Positions 1-11,939 of a stretch of 64,000 nt of DNA are shown one piece after another; the stretch's first letter is position 1, and each line of letters opens with the position of its first letter. Below the pieces are notes generated by a model. It saw only the letters and a program-made list of their open reading frames with translations, did not search any database and was not told the DNA's origin. Origin of the DNA: Siphonodentalium dalli (Eukaryota; Mollusca; Scaphopoda; Gadilida; Siphonodentaliidae); the NCBI GenBank assembly GCA_032622095.1, contig CP136065.1, positions 152,649,577-152,713,576 of the forward strand. Reading direction: 5' to 3'. Both the position numbers and the translations under genes were made by a program.

Positions 1-629
1 AGCTCAAACGGCACGGCCGGGTTTAATAACGTCATTATATATATATATGAAGTCAGAGTCTCCAGAGTTATACGGGAACAAACACGTGTTTACGTCGTCT
101 TGGGGGTCCACGATGGGAGTCTGACTTCAATGCAATGTTATCGCTCGAAACACGTGTTTACTTCGTGTTGAGGTTCACGATGGGAGTCTGACAATTGTTA
201 TCGCTCGAAATAGTACATTAGGACGGGTACGAAATGCATTTATCTCGATTAAAAAGGCAGATCTCGGAAACGGGTGGAGCTATCGACTTGAAAATTGCAA
301 TGTGAATGTATCTTGCGCCGGGTACAAATTTTATCGGGTCGCCGAGCCCATGCGACGCCCGTGCGACGCCCATGCGCAGACGAGATATCGGAAACGGGTG
401 GAGCTATCGACTTGAAATTTGCTATGTGAATGTATCTTGGGCCGGGTACAAATTTGATCGGGTCGCCGAGTCCGTGCGAAGCCAGCTTCGCGCATGCGCA
501 GACCAGATCTCGGAAACGGGTGGAGCTACCGGGTACAATTTTTTCTTATTGAAACGCGTGGAGCTAAAAATAAAAAAAAAATATAAACAATGTTTCGAAC
601 AAGCCGCCGGTGGCGGGCTAACCTGCTAG
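1..629 (+). mobile_element. Helitron, 3' part (family C, start outside window or decayed)
   Basis: It ends in a Helitron-type terminus: a GC hairpin (GCCGCCGGTGGCGGGC) followed after ten bases by CTAG at 626-629. Inside are diverged copies of the 122-bp unit (CGGAAACGGGTGGAGC, GTGAATGTATCTTG). Open frames here are read-throughs of the GC-rich repeat and not genes. A 5' TC end could not be located. Confidence 0.55.
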
Positions 630-2182
630 TACTATATATTTTGAGACTTCGTATATATGTGTGTATGTGTGTACTTCATAGAATCCAAAACGCGTGTACA
701 GATTGAGCTCAAACTTCCTATGTAAGTGTCAAATCCCACCGACACGACCGTGGTCGCAGTTTAGAAAAGCTCAGAGCACCCGTTCTCCAATCTCAAATCA
801 CCGCAAAGGCACGGCGTGGGTTAATCAAGTGATTATTTAATGAGCGTTTGTTTTTGATGCATCTCTATAAAGAGCGTCTGTTTGCCATTCAACGCTATTT
901 GCATCTGCAGAGAGATATACGGAATATACATTAAATTTTAAAAACATTTGTTTCTGACCAACCCTGCGAGCACGGATGGCGCGCTTTGTTTTTACAGTAT
1001 ATAGTTATATACCGAAATCATCCCAGATAATCACGAATATAGCATCAGATTTCTCCCCAGATATACCGTTATAAAAAGCTACTGGAATCTGCCAATCTAC
1101 GGGAAATTCCAGGGAATGCCGATTGAGCTCAAACTTGCTACCCACGGGAAGTGTCATATATATGAGTGTGTCCTTTATAGACTCGAACCGATTGAGCTCA
1201 AACTTGCTAAATAAGAAAATAGACCCCAAGCCGTAAATATCAACAACAACGATATTGCTACCTACGGGGAGCAACGTTATTAGCATCTGCAGAATTATGC
1301 AGAGAGAAAATGCTTTCCTATTTTTAGAACGCAACACATGTTTACGTCGCGTTGGTGATTGAGGTTCACAACGGGGTTAATTGACTGTCCGCTCTTTGCG
1401 ACGATGAGGTTCACGGCGGGGACTATTGACCAACACTCACAATTTCGTCTTTTGCATCAGATACCAACACCTCGACCGATCGGAACGAAACTTGGTACGT
1501 GAGTGTAGTTTGACCAGGTGGTCGTCGCTGTCGTATTGGCGAGCCCGTGCGACGCCCGTGCAGGGCATGCGCAGACGAGATATCGGAAACGGGTGGAGCT
1601 ATCGACTTGAAATTTGGTATGTGAATGTATCTTGTGCCGGGTACAAATTTTATCGGTTCTGCAATATAATTGCCTCAAAGTGTTCAGATTCATTGTTATA
1701 GTATGTATGACACTTAGGTCAGGGCTTAGGGGGGGTAGTTAGAGTGGATATAGGCATAATGCTTCTCAGAAATCCCGGCAGACGAGATCTCGGAAACGGG
1801 TGGAGCTATCGACTTAAAATTTGGTATGTGAATGTATCTTGCCCCGGATACGAATTGTATCGGGTCGCCGAGTCCGTGCGACACCAGCTTCGCGCATGCG
1901 CAGACCAGATCTCGGAAACGGGTGGAGCTATCGACTTGAAATTTTGTATGTGAATGTATCTTGCCCCGGACACGAATTTTGTCGGGTCGCCGAGCCCGTG
2001 CGACACCAGCTTCGCGCATGCGCAGGCCAGATCTCGGAAACGGGTGGAGCTATCGACTTGAAATTTGGTTTTTGAATAGCCCGGACAACGTCGGGCTCAT
2101 CATTAACTCATTAAAATAATTTTAAAAAATTAGAATTGTCATGTTTCTGACGATTGCCGCCAGTGGCGGGCTAACCTGCTAG
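630..2182 (+). mobile_element. Decayed Helitron region with family C 3' end
   Basis: It begins directly after the preceding CTAG with TACTATATATTTTGAGAC, a degenerate form of the 5' terminus of family A. It ends with hairpin GCCGCCAGTGGCGGGC and CTAG at 2179-2182. At 2072-2100 there is also a family-A hairpin (AGCCCGGACAACGTCGGGCT), so two elements have recombined or one sits in the other. Contents: three loose copies of a GATTGAGCTCAAACTT motif (704, 1118, 1189) and 122-bp units from 1560. No gene was found. Confidence 0.5.
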
Positions 2183-2692
2183 TCTCATATATATTTTGAA
2201 GACCTCTGTTTGTCTGTCTGTCTGTATGTATGTTTGTCTGTCATTTATACAAATCTACGATTCTCGACCGATCGGGACGAAACTTGGTACGTGTGTGTAG
2301 TTTGACCAGGCGGTGGACGTTGTCGCATTGGCGAGCCCGTGCGGCGCCCGCTTCGCGCATGCGCAGACGAGATCTCGGAAACGGGCCGCGCTATCGACTT
2401 GAAATTTGCTATGTGAATGTATCTTGCCCCGGATACGAATTTTATCGGGTCGCCGAGCCCGTGCGACGCCAGCTTCGCGCATGCGCAGACGAGATCTCGG
2501 AAACGGGTGTTGCTATCGACTTGAAATTTGCTATGTGAATGTATCTTGCCCCGGATACGAATTTTATCGGGTCGCCGAGCCCGTGCGACGCCAGCTTCGC
2601 GCATGCGCAGACCAGATCTCGGAAACGGGTGGAGCTATCGACTTGAAATTTGGTTTTTGAATAGCCCGGACAACGTCGGGCTCATCGGCTAG
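2183..2692 (+). mobile_element. Non-autonomous Helitron, family A
   Basis: The 5' end is TCTCATATATATTTTGAAGA and the 3' end is hairpin AGCCCGGACAACGTCGGGCT, then CTAG at 2689-2692. The terminal TC, the subterminal hairpin and CTRR are the Helitron signature. Both ends match those of the Rep-helicase element at 40385-48344, so this is probably a deletion derivative of it. The body is tandem 122-bp units. Confidence 0.82.
2235..2640 (+). repeat. 122-bp tandem repeat inside family A Helitron
   Basis: The core ATGCGCAG recurs at 2359, 2481 and 2603, exactly 122 bases apart. The unit contains CGGAAACGGG, a TATCGACTTGAAATTTG segment, GTGAATGTATCTTGCCCCGG and CGGGTCGCCGAGCCCGTGCG. The same unit recurs at 1-2066, on the minus strand at 3600-4340, and at 40480-40740. 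Its open frames on both strands are artefacts. Confidence 0.85.
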
Positions 2693-3125
2693 TCTATTAT
2701 ATATTTTGGAAGATCTGTGTGTGTGTGTGTGTGAGAGAGAGGGTGTGTGTAAGGGTGTGTGTGTCTGTGTGTTCGCGATGAACTCGAAAACGGCCGAGCC
2801 GATTTCGATGAAACTTGGTATGTGGGGGTATTTTCGACCGGGGGGTGGCATGGGCCTATTAATTTGTCAGTGCAACGTGACCTTGACCTTGAAATCGGGT
2901 CATTTCAAGGTCAAACGCCCGAATATCACGTGATTTCGATGAAACTTGATACGTGGTGGTACATTCGGCCGGGGAGTGGCATAAGCCTATTAATTTGCCC
3001 ATGCGACGTGACATTGACCTTGAAATCGGGTCATTTCAATGTCAAACGCCCGAATATCACGGGATTTCGATGAAACTTGGTATGTGGGGGTACCTTCGTA
3101 TGGGGAGTGTCATAAGCATATTCAT
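2693..3125 (+). mobile_element. Non-autonomous Helitron, family B, 3'-truncated
   Basis: It starts with TCTATTATATATTTTGGAAG immediately after the CTAG of the previous element. A (TG)n/(GA)n stretch follows (about 2713-2765), then segments such as CATTTCAAGGTCAAACGCCC repeated twice. The sequence breaks off near 3125, before any hairpin or CTRR, where the minus-strand array begins. Confidence 0.62.
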
Positions 3126-3143
3126 ATTATTATTATGTCTTAT

Positions 3144-3588
3144 TTAGAAGGTTAAGGTCAGGTCGGGGTCACGATTTGACCCGTCCAAAATACTCAGTGG
3201 ACAAAAGTAACCCTATGTATCAAATTTCGTGGAAATCCCATCAAAATTCGCGATTTGACCTTTAAATGACCCGATTTCAAGGTCAAGGTCACGTCGCAAG
3301 GGCAAATTAATAGGTTTATGCACTCCCCGGCCGAAGGTACCCCCACATACCAAGTTTCATCGAAATCCCGTGATATTCGGGCGTTTGACCTTGAAATTAC
3401 CCGATTTCAAGGTCAATGTCACGACGCACGGGCAAATTAATAGGCCTATGTCACTCCCCGGCCGAAAATACCCCCACATACCAAGTTTCATCGAAATCGG
3501 CTCGGCCGTTTTCGAGTCCATCGATTACAGACACACACACACACACACACACCCTCACACACACAGATCTTCCAAAATATATAATAGA
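3144..3588 (-). mobile_element. Non-autonomous Helitron, family B, internally deleted
   Basis: Read on the minus strand it starts at 3588 with TCTATTATATATTTTGGAAG and runs down to CCTTCTAA at about 3144-3151. Compared with 48345-49266 it lacks the 3' hairpin. It contains several AAGGTCA motifs and an (AC)n run at 3532-3551. Confidence 0.55.
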
Positions 3589-4088
3589 CTAGCCGATGAG
3601 CCCGACGTTGTCCGGGCTATTCAAAAACCAAATTTCAAGTCGATAGCTTCCCGTTTCCGAGATCTGGTCTGCGAATGCGCGAAGCTGGCGTCGCACGGGC
3701 TCGGCGACCCGATAAAATTCGTATTCGGGGCAAGATACATTCACATACCAAATTTCAAGTCGATAGCACCATCCGTTTCCGAGATCTGGTCTGCGCATGC
3801 GCGAAGCTGGCGTCGCACGGGCTCGGCGACCCAATAAAATTCGTATCCGGGGCAAGATACATTCACATAGAAATTTTCAAGTCGATAGCTCCACCCGTTT
3901 CCGAGATCGTGTCTGCGCATGCGCGAAGCGGGCGCCGCACGGGCTCGCCAATACGACAATGACGACCGCCTGGTCAAACTACACACACGTACTAAGTTTC
4001 GTCCCGATCGGTCGAGAATCGTAGATTTGTATAAATGACAGACAGACAAACAGACAAACAGACAGAGGTCTTCAAAATATATATGAGA
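3589..4088 (-). mobile_element. Non-autonomous Helitron, family A
   Basis: Minus strand: the 5' end TCTCATATATATTTTGAAGA is at 4088 and the 3' hairpin plus CTAG is at 3589-3592. It directly abuts family B (3588) on one side and another family A copy (4089) on the other. It carries about three 122-bp units. Confidence 0.8.
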
Positions 4089-4472
4089 CTAGCCGATGAG
4101 CCCGACGTTGTCCGGGCTATTCAAAAACCAAATTTCAAGTCGATAGCTCCACCCGTTTCCGAGATCTCGTCTGCGCATGCGCGAAGCTGGCGTCGCACGG
4201 GCTCGGCGACCCGATAAAATTCGCATCCGGGGCAAGATACATTCACATAGCAAATTTCAAGTCGATAGCTCCACCCGTTTCCGAGATCTCGTCTGCGCAT
4301 GCGCGAAGCTGGCGCCGCACGGGCTCGCCAATACGACAACGTCCACCGCCTGGTCAAACTACACACACGTACCAAGTTTCGTCCCGATCGGTCGAGAATC
4401 GTAGATTTGTATCAATGACAGACAGACAGACAAACAAACAAACAGACAGAGGTCTTCAAAATATATATGAGA
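4089..4472 (-). mobile_element. Non-autonomous Helitron, family A (outermost copy)
   Basis: Minus strand: 5' end TCTCATATATATTTTGAAGA at 4472, CTAG at 4089-4092. The base before its 5' T on the minus strand is A, as expected for an A|T target. It contains two 122-bp units. Confidence 0.8.
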
Positions 4473-4614
4473 TATATTCACCATATTCGTGATCATGCAG
4501 TCACTTATTGTATACGTATTCGCATCACCATTGGCCATACAATCTCTCCATATGTATATATTTGGCACACCCATGGTCCCATGGTCATATACATATCCAC
4601 TCAATATATACATA

Positions 4615-5190
4615 ATAGAAGGTGACCCGACTTCGTCCGGGCTTTGACCTTGAATTGTCCATTTTGAAGGTCAAGGTAAAGTGGGGTCACGATTTGACCA
4701 GTCCAAAACACTGCCCGGACAAAAGTACCCGACAAACGTGCCCGCCGAAATCCATCCGGTTTTACCCGATTTGACCTTGAATTGATCATTTTGAAGGTCA
4801 AGGTCAGGTCGGGGTCACGACTCGACCCGTCCAAAACACTCAGTGGACAAAAGATCCCTACGTATCAAATTTCGTCGAAATCCCATCAAAATTCGCGATT
4901 TGACCTTGAATTGACCCGATTTCAAGGTCAAGGTCTCGTCGCACGGGCAAATGAATAGGCTTATGAGACTCCCCATACGAAAGTATCCCTAGACATTAAT
5001 TTTCATCGAAATCCCGTGATATTCGGGCGTTTGACCTTGAAATGACCCGATTTCAATGTCAATGTCACGTCGCACTGACAAATTAATAGGCCCATGCCAC
5101 TCCCTGACCGAAAGTACCCCCACATACCATGTTTCATCGAAATCCCGTGATATTCGGGCGTTTGACCTTGAAATGACCCGACACAGACAT
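4615..5190 (-). mobile_element. Helitron family B, 5'-truncated
   Basis: Minus strand: the 3' end is hairpin AGCCCGGACGAAGTCGGG then TCACCTTCTAT (CTAT in place of CTAG) at 4615. The body extends to about 5190 with repeated AAGGTCAAGGTCA-type segments, then stops without a TC terminus. Confidence 0.58.
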
Positions 5191-6352
5191 CGCGGAGGAT
5201 AAGCGTACAGTACCATTCATTCGCGACAGCAAAAAACGTCTCAATGGTTAATAATAACAACTTGATTTTAGAGTTGTCCATCTTACACCCGCAATTTGTC
5301 CGTAATTTGTCCGTTTGAGACGTGGAAGTGGCCCACATCTCCAAAAATTAACACATTTCAAAAATCGATATCTGATCACCCTGAGCTTTGAAGGGTGGGT
5401 TCCTCGACTCGAATCAAATATTTTTTACCCCCAAAGCCAAGAAATAGTAATTTAGGAGCGTCTAATCGGATTGAGTACCTTTAAAGATGCATTATCCGAA
5501 ATAACGCTCCAAAATTATGTTTTCTTTGGCTTCGAGGGTAATAAATATTCGACAAGCCAACGGTCTCGGACCAAATTGCGTATGAAAATGGGTAACTCTT
5601 AAATCAAATGACTTTGTGTTAGATATATGACAATCCGGCCAGATTTCGTTGAACAAAATGTTGATATAAAATAACACGTTTTTGGGTGGGCAATTTTAAA
5701 CTAATAGTTGACCGTTGTTAGCATTATATTTCGGCAATTAAGCGATTCTGATAACTGAAGCGGCATTTAAAAAAAATGTTGTAAATTGTTGGAATCTGAT
5801 GATATGGGGACCATCGAATCGAATTGAGTACCTTTAACTGCATGGTATTCAAGATTCATACAGGGGGAGGGGGTGAAAACCTCACGAATGTTCTCCACAC
5901 AACCAACCAATTATGCTTCATATATAATCAGTGAGCAAACAAATTTGATCAGGTATACATTTAACTCCAGTATGTACGGATCGTCAATTTGTTGGATTGT
6001 CGAACCCTTTTCATTTGAGCACGAACTACATAGTGAAGTTCTTTTGGGAGATGTTCCTTGGGTGATTGTGAAGACCTCGTCTTTTGATGTCACCGGTTAA
6101 ATAAATTTTGCGTGACAACTCGGCGCGATGACTTGCCACAAAGGGACACGGTTTGGTATTATTGGGAACAAATAATCGAATTGGTGATTAAGCGTCAACT
6201 ATTCTCTGACATCTGTTTATTTTTAGTAATTGATATACATAAGGTGTGATGGGAATCACTTCTATGGACACGGATTCTCCACAAGGGGTCTTCAGGCGAG
6301 AGCCTTCGTGATTTAACATTTTTTTTCAAGGTCTTGATTTATTTGATATTCG
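5191..6352. other. Region upstream of exon 1, without gene
   Basis: It holds a right half-copy of the TTAA palindromic MITE (5246-5480, ending GAGTACCT then TTAA) and the end of a second, more diverged copy at about 5790-5833 (also GAGTACCT-TTAA). The short open frames here show no recognisable motif. The promoter of the exon 1 gene should lie here or further left, but I see no convincing TATA box or initiator. Confidence 0.5.
5246..5480 (+). repeat. Half-copy of TTAA palindromic MITE
   Basis: It matches the right half of the MITEs at 16763-17214 and 56873-57329, including TTGTCCGTTTGAGACGTGG and the terminal GGATTGAGTACCT followed by TTAA at 5481-5484. The left half is absent. Confidence 0.7.
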
Positions 6353-6416
6353 ATGGACACGAAATTGGAAATTATAATCATAGCATTGCTTCTTACGGAA
6401 ACGAGAACGCAAAATA
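6353..6416 (+). CDS. Exon 1: start codon and signal peptide
   Basis: ATG at 6353 opens 21 codons plus one base and ends at a strong donor, GTAAGT at 6417. The peptide has an acidic/basic start, a hydrophobic core (LEIIIIALLL) and then a polar stretch (TETRTQN), as expected for a secretory signal. An in-frame TGA lies at 6344-6346, nine bases upstream, so this ATG is the first possible start in frame. The exon ends in phase 1 (base A), which exon 2 completes with AT to an Asn codon. The join to exon 2 rests on phase and on protein logic only; it spans 26 kb of repeats, and another small exon in between cannot be excluded. Confidence 0.55.
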
Positions 6417-7985
6417 GTAAGTTAAATTATTTGTCGGCACGAAGATGGCACAAGAATTCAATATGGTGGTTGGCTGGTTGTTTGCACTGCACCAAATTTT
6501 GAATTTAATTTCACATAAACGTCATGTATTTTCCATTAAATGGCTAGATTTACGGCACATACGGATCACTTTAATTTTCATAAACTTGACATATATCGGT
6601 GATTCTCGCTTATGGGGAACAATTGCAGTTCAACAAATGTCAAAAAATGAAACTGCGCTAGGGCAATTGGCTATAACATTTTTTTGTTCTGTCGGATACA
6701 AATATTCACCAAAATAATTTTCAGCAACACCACTCAAAGGGATTCTAACATTTGGCTACTCCAGTAGAGGTGACACCGATACCGAAACTTGCGTCCCGAT
6801 ACCTACGTTACCAATTGGTTGATCTTCTGTTAATTGTTATTATGTTGAAGTTAACAAGAAATTCGACATGGGAAGCTAATTTATTTCAAAAGAGATACAG
6901 CTGGTAAACATCGATTTATATTTCCATCTGATTATGTGAAAAATGAGTAGCCTGTATACCCAGAGAATCATATTGATAGAGTACGAAATCGTCTAAAAAA
7001 CGACAAACATTTGTGAATTTTATAACTAAAAGTAGTTCAATTGACTCCTGGTTGACAGAGAACCACCTCTGTCGCACGGTTATGAGAAAATCTTATTCTG
7101 AGATACTAAGTTCGAATAAAATCACGGTGTTACTAATGACCCTGGCGTATGAGCTGACATATTTTACCTCGTAATGGGACAATACTTTGGTAACGTATGT
7201 ATCGCTGGGCAACTGCCCATGTTCACATGTGACACACATTGCATTGGAACATCGATTTAAGTTAAATGCTTATACATTTTCAATAAATAGTCAGATAATG
7301 TTGACTTTCTATATGCAATGTAGTTAGTTTTCGTACCAAAATACAATATATAACCAACAATTCACACGTTGCATGCACCAGGACATGCATAGCAAGTATG
7401 GTATGAAAACGCGTGTAATGCATATATATATAGACATATTCTTTAATATGTTACTTTTTCGTCGTATCTGATGAGATAATTTGAGAATCACTTATTGGAA
7501 TTCAATCTATATAAATTTAAACAATTTGGCGAATGACTTACATATATGTACATGGTAACGTAGGTAGCACAGTTGGTGGCACAGTGGATAATGAGATTAT
7601 GTATCATGTAATTTGTAGTTGATGATTAACTGAACTTTTGGCGAGTCTTGCACTTTTCAACTTGAATGTGTGGATATTCTTATTTTCAAAGTCATCGTTT
7701 CTAAAAACGATTCTGGAATCTGAATGACCGCGTTACTGCATTGAGAACGTCAACTGAGCTACACCCAGTGTGTTACACGTGCATGCTCGGCACAGTGCGT
7801 CCAACCAATATATATACAAGAGACATATATGTATAGTCAATATATGCAGACTTTAATTCGAACAAACGTTTAATTCAACAATTAAAACACAAAGAGAAAA
7901 AACATGTTAAGAGATCGCTGTCCAATAAACGGGCGACAATTACTATTGAACCATGCGCAAGTACCCAACGTGATACCATGTTTTG

Positions 7986-8037
<52 letters not shown>

Positions 8038-8631
8038 CTATATATATAGCTATATATATTAGTGTATATATACTATATATAATTATATATACGATATACG
8101 GTGCATTGAAATATCGATGTAAGTTATATATACATTTGAAAAATGGTATTTCGTTTATGGTTTTATTTTATGGCGCGTTCTATCGAGTATAGGTCAAATG
8201 TCACATTTTTCGTTGGCACCGTGCTACGGATCAAAGGGTTGTGAGTTCGAATCATGGTACACCTTCGACCTGCATAATGTACAACTTTTGTTTATATAAA
8301 CACATTTTAATCGTGCTAAAGTGACAATACCATTAAACTGAACCAAGAAGACATGCATGCAGCCATGCACTGATGTTTTCTCATTTGTCATAAATGTAAG
8401 TTTGATTCCCACAGACCTATAACAGCGGACTGACTATTAGTTCTTCACATACACTGGCAAAACAGAACCGGTATCCAGATATGCTAGTTCTATTTAATAC
8501 AAACTTGAGTGATTCATCTCAAACCTAATGTATATATTGTTTGCTGATATGTTGTGCTAAATTTCACATCTGTTTACGTGCAGCCTTTAATTAATCTGAT
8601 TATACGCGAAAAATGGAACGTTTTAGGCGAC
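6417..8631. other. Intron 1, first part: no gene seen
   Basis: AT-rich DNA with an (AT)n run at about 7988-8036. A GGTAACGTA-type motif appears on the minus strand at 6797-6812 and on the plus strand at 7189-7204 and 7554-7568. The open frames of 60-90 codons at 6445 and on the minus strand at 8224 have no recognisable domain. Confidence 0.5.
7988..8036. repeat. (AT)n microsatellite
   Basis: About 24 uninterrupted AT dinucleotides, continued to about 8100 by imperfect TATATAGC and TATATAC units. Confidence 0.95.
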
Positions 8632-8634
8632 TTA

Positions 8635-11600
8635 GGGTGGATACACACACGCATGTAATGTCTGTATGTAAAATACATGTATTTTACATGGTCACACCAA
8701 TCATTGATAGCATTAATCGCCTGCGCGCGATCGTTCCATTTCAACAGGCGAGACCGGTGAGTAGTTATAAGCCAAAATCAAACTAACTGTTATCAAGAGA
8801 TTTCAGGCCAGTCATAAACATGTCTTTATTCATGGGTGCCGAAATGAATAAATCCTGTCTGATATATGTTGCTGTTTTTCACGAGTTTTAGTTCATTTCG
8901 AAAAGTGGATTTGAGTCTGTCGATTTTATACTTGATTTGTTTCTCGTCATTTCTTGGAAACAGGGTCATCCAAAATAAAAATAAATGTGTAGACTTTTGA
9001 AGCTATTTTAGGACGATTGTGATACATGAGTGTTTAATGCCCCACACACTGACTCCCAATTTGATCTCGTCCAGCAGAACCCGAACGGCTTTCTGGCTCC
9101 ACATTTTGGAAGTGCTATATTAACCCTTTGAACCCGTAACACCGATATTTAGGTGCAAACGAACCGTGACTATATCCCGTAACACCGATATTTCGGTGCA
9201 GCGACGACATGATTCGGTAGCAAATTTATATATAGTATAACGAGCGTCAGACCCACTGATTTATATTTAAATTGCCCCCACATATGTCAGCGGCGCCCAT
9301 GGTGCGTATGGAATGGTTGACCGCTAGTATCGGGTAGAAATATATGCGCATGCGCATAGCCTTTAACCTACAAAAACATACGATATTTTAAGCGAACTGT
9401 GCCGCTATATTTACGGCATATCATTTCGTGTTCCCCGTGTGTGTACAGAACAGACATAATTTAGACACACAATTTCAGTTTAAATTACCCTCGCGTATAT
9501 TAACCAGTGTTCTGCTACATATGGGGAAGGGTCTATCGCATATGAAGTTGATTTATTCGCGCATGCGCAGACTAGCGCAATGACAAATAAATGGTTTATA
9601 ACGTACTTATACACGACATACCTACTAATATATATATTTAAATTGGCCTATTGAAGTCAGCGCTGGCAAAGGTGTCTATATGGATTGGCTGCCCACTAGA
9701 AACGGCTAGGAAAATATGCGCATGGGCGCAGGTTATAATTCATTTTTTTAAATGCGTTTAAGTGAAATGCGGCGCTATATATGACATTTTGTTGCATGTT
9801 TCACATGTTAGTACAGTAGACACAATCTAGACAGCTTACTTGAACAATGGGGCCACGATATGTTACGGGAAATTACGTTGTTTCTGGTCTATGTAATATC
9901 AGTCTCTGTTCTGCCACATGTAGTAAAAAGTCTATCGCATATCAAGTTGACTTACTCGCGCATGGTCAGGTATATCTTAATTTCACATTAGGATATTGGT
10001 TGCATCGAAACGTAATTCGCTGATGTATAATTACAACGTTATAAGCTAGAATTCGTTTATCCTGCAAATTTCGGGTAGTTGCATAGTAACCGTTTCTAAG
10101 GCGAGATCGGGTGGCAATGTCTCCCCATCTTACAATGATCAGTGGTCCGTGCATGCATATATCATGCCTGCACAGTTTCAGGTAGGTGTCCCCTTTCAAC
10201 ATAACCAACACCATGCGACTAGACATTGTCTAAATTAAGGCAAAACATACCACTGAATGGTTAGTGCAATTATGTCATTTGATCAGTTGTGGTATTTGCT
10301 TAGCAACCGTTGCTACCCTTAAATGGGATATTAGGTTCACTATTCTGGTCGGGTATATCTCAAATTTCACGTTAGGGTAGTACCTGCATCAAAAAACGCA
10401 ATCACTGAGGTTGAATTACGACGCTATATGCTATATTTACATTTTCCAGTCAATTCCGGGTAGTTGCCTAGCAACCGTTACCAAGGAGTTGCCGCGAGGC
10501 AAAGTCTCGCGATCTTATAATGATCGCTGATCCATGGGGGACAAACCTGTAAAGTTTCAGACCGGTGTCGCAATTTGAACATAATCAACACCATGCTACT
10601 AGACACTGTATAATTTAAGCGGACATACCACTGGGAGCCCCGGGTCAGGGTGTCGATCACTGTGGGGCGCCAGTGTTCAAAGGGTTAATACACATGGCAA
10701 TCAACTAACTCATACATGGTGAATTCCATGTTATAAAGTGATTTAGCCTAATCGGACAACGCCGAATCGAGTCAGGATAAAGATATTTGTTCCTCGACTA
10801 TGTATGGCCTCAGTTCAAATTTTAACAATCCGATATGGTGCTCTCATGCCTTGAATACAGGCATTGGAACATTAAGACAGACAATACTAGTTTGTTGAGA
10901 TTGCTCGGATAATATGAGGGCGAGCTCATGTGATAACTTTCAATTGGGATTTCTTTGTATATATCCATTACAGCGCCAAAAACATTAATGCAGGTACAAC
11001 GTTGAAAGAAAAAAGAGTCACCCCCCCCCCATTTTAATCCAGAATTTACAGAGCAGTATATGTTTCTCAGGCCAAAGGATGAACAAGTTCCTAACTGTCA
11101 CCATATTAGCCTGTACAGGCTTGACTTATCACATTTTGGACTATAATCCATGATTGGGGGGGAGGGGGCTGGTTCTCGAAAGTTTCGAATAACTAAGGGA
11201 TTTAGTTGAATGTATCGGCCGGGATTATCTGGGCAAGAATGTACAACATAATGTTTTACTTAAATATTCCATAGTTGTAAATTGTGTGTATATAACACAA
11301 GAGAGGAAAGGTGACGTAGTTGTGGACTCGTAGCTGGACAACCCTTTTCCCGAATGAAGACACACATGCAGCAACACCACCTTCTATATACCTTCAAATT
11401 TAAAGCTGTAATAATATGTTCATAATTATATGAATAGCATCAATTGCTGCATTGAGATTAATCACTCGTAGCAAACAGGCACGGCAGATATGACTGTCAA
11501 CTACAATATTTACAAATCAGGAGTGGCTTCGTGGCTTCAGGGGGGTAGGCCTCATGTTGCTGCATGCCCCCCTCCGGTCGATGAAATATGTAATGGTAAG

Positions 11601-11919
11601 TCCGGTAGCTTCCGGTATAATATAGCGCCTGCATTGTGGAAATCCTGGGACCATCACTGGTATACAACCAAGAGAAGACTGACAATGATTTATACAGAAC
11701 GTCCAACATTTGGGTTATCGCGCGAACAATTATTTTAAGCGGCCTGACGACTTCGTCCAGTCAACGACACTCTACACGTTCAGAGCGTTACTCACTGTGG
11801 TCAAACATAGCCGCAATGATTGGGTTATCAGCAGACACATATTACATGGTCTGTATGATCCATGTAAAACGCCAAATACACGATATTTACAGAGATTACA
11901 TGCATGTGTGTATCCACCC
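8635..11919. mobile_element. TTA-target DNA transposon with GGGTGGATACACAC ends (PIF/Harbinger-like), non-autonomous
   Basis: It has terminal inverted repeats GGGTGGATACACACACGCAT at 8635 and the complement of TGCATGTGTGTATCCACCC at 11919, and is flanked by TTA at 8632-8634 and 11920-11922. A second copy at 24255-27216 has the same ends and the same TTA duplication. A 3-bp TTA target points to the PIF/Harbinger group by established rules; no transposase was found. It is interrupted by a TTAA-target element at 9124-10684. It lacks the inner element present in the 24-27 kb copy, so it serves as the unfilled relative. Confidence 0.75.
9124..10684. mobile_element. TTAA-target element with CCCTTTGAAC ends (piggyBac-like, non-autonomous)
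   Basis: TTAA at 9120-9123 is followed by CCCTTTGAAC, and GTTCAAAGGG at 10675-10684 is followed by TTAA at 10685-10688. A TTAA target with CCC-starting inverted ends is the piggyBac hallmark. There is no transposase frame; the inside has two diverged copies of a roughly 350-bp block (about 9290 and 9640, sharing a TATGCGCATG core). It sits inside the TTA-target element 8635-11919. Confidence 0.72.
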
Positions 11920-11939
11920 TTAACAAAAAAACTTTAAAA

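Noticed and set aside
306-4404. Many overlapping open frames of 60-155 codons on both strands
   Set aside because: They are the same 122-bp Helitron repeat read in different frames; identical peptides recur on both strands and stop at element borders.
7690-7800. tRNA-like GGGTGTAGCTCAGTTGAC on the minus strand
   Set aside because: Only the D-arm half resembles a tRNA; no matching T-arm or acceptor stem was found at the right distance. It may be a SINE relic.
8190-8275. TGAGTTCGAATCA resembling a tRNA B box
   Set aside because: The upstream A-box-like part does not pair into a cloverleaf; not enough to call a tRNA or a SINE.
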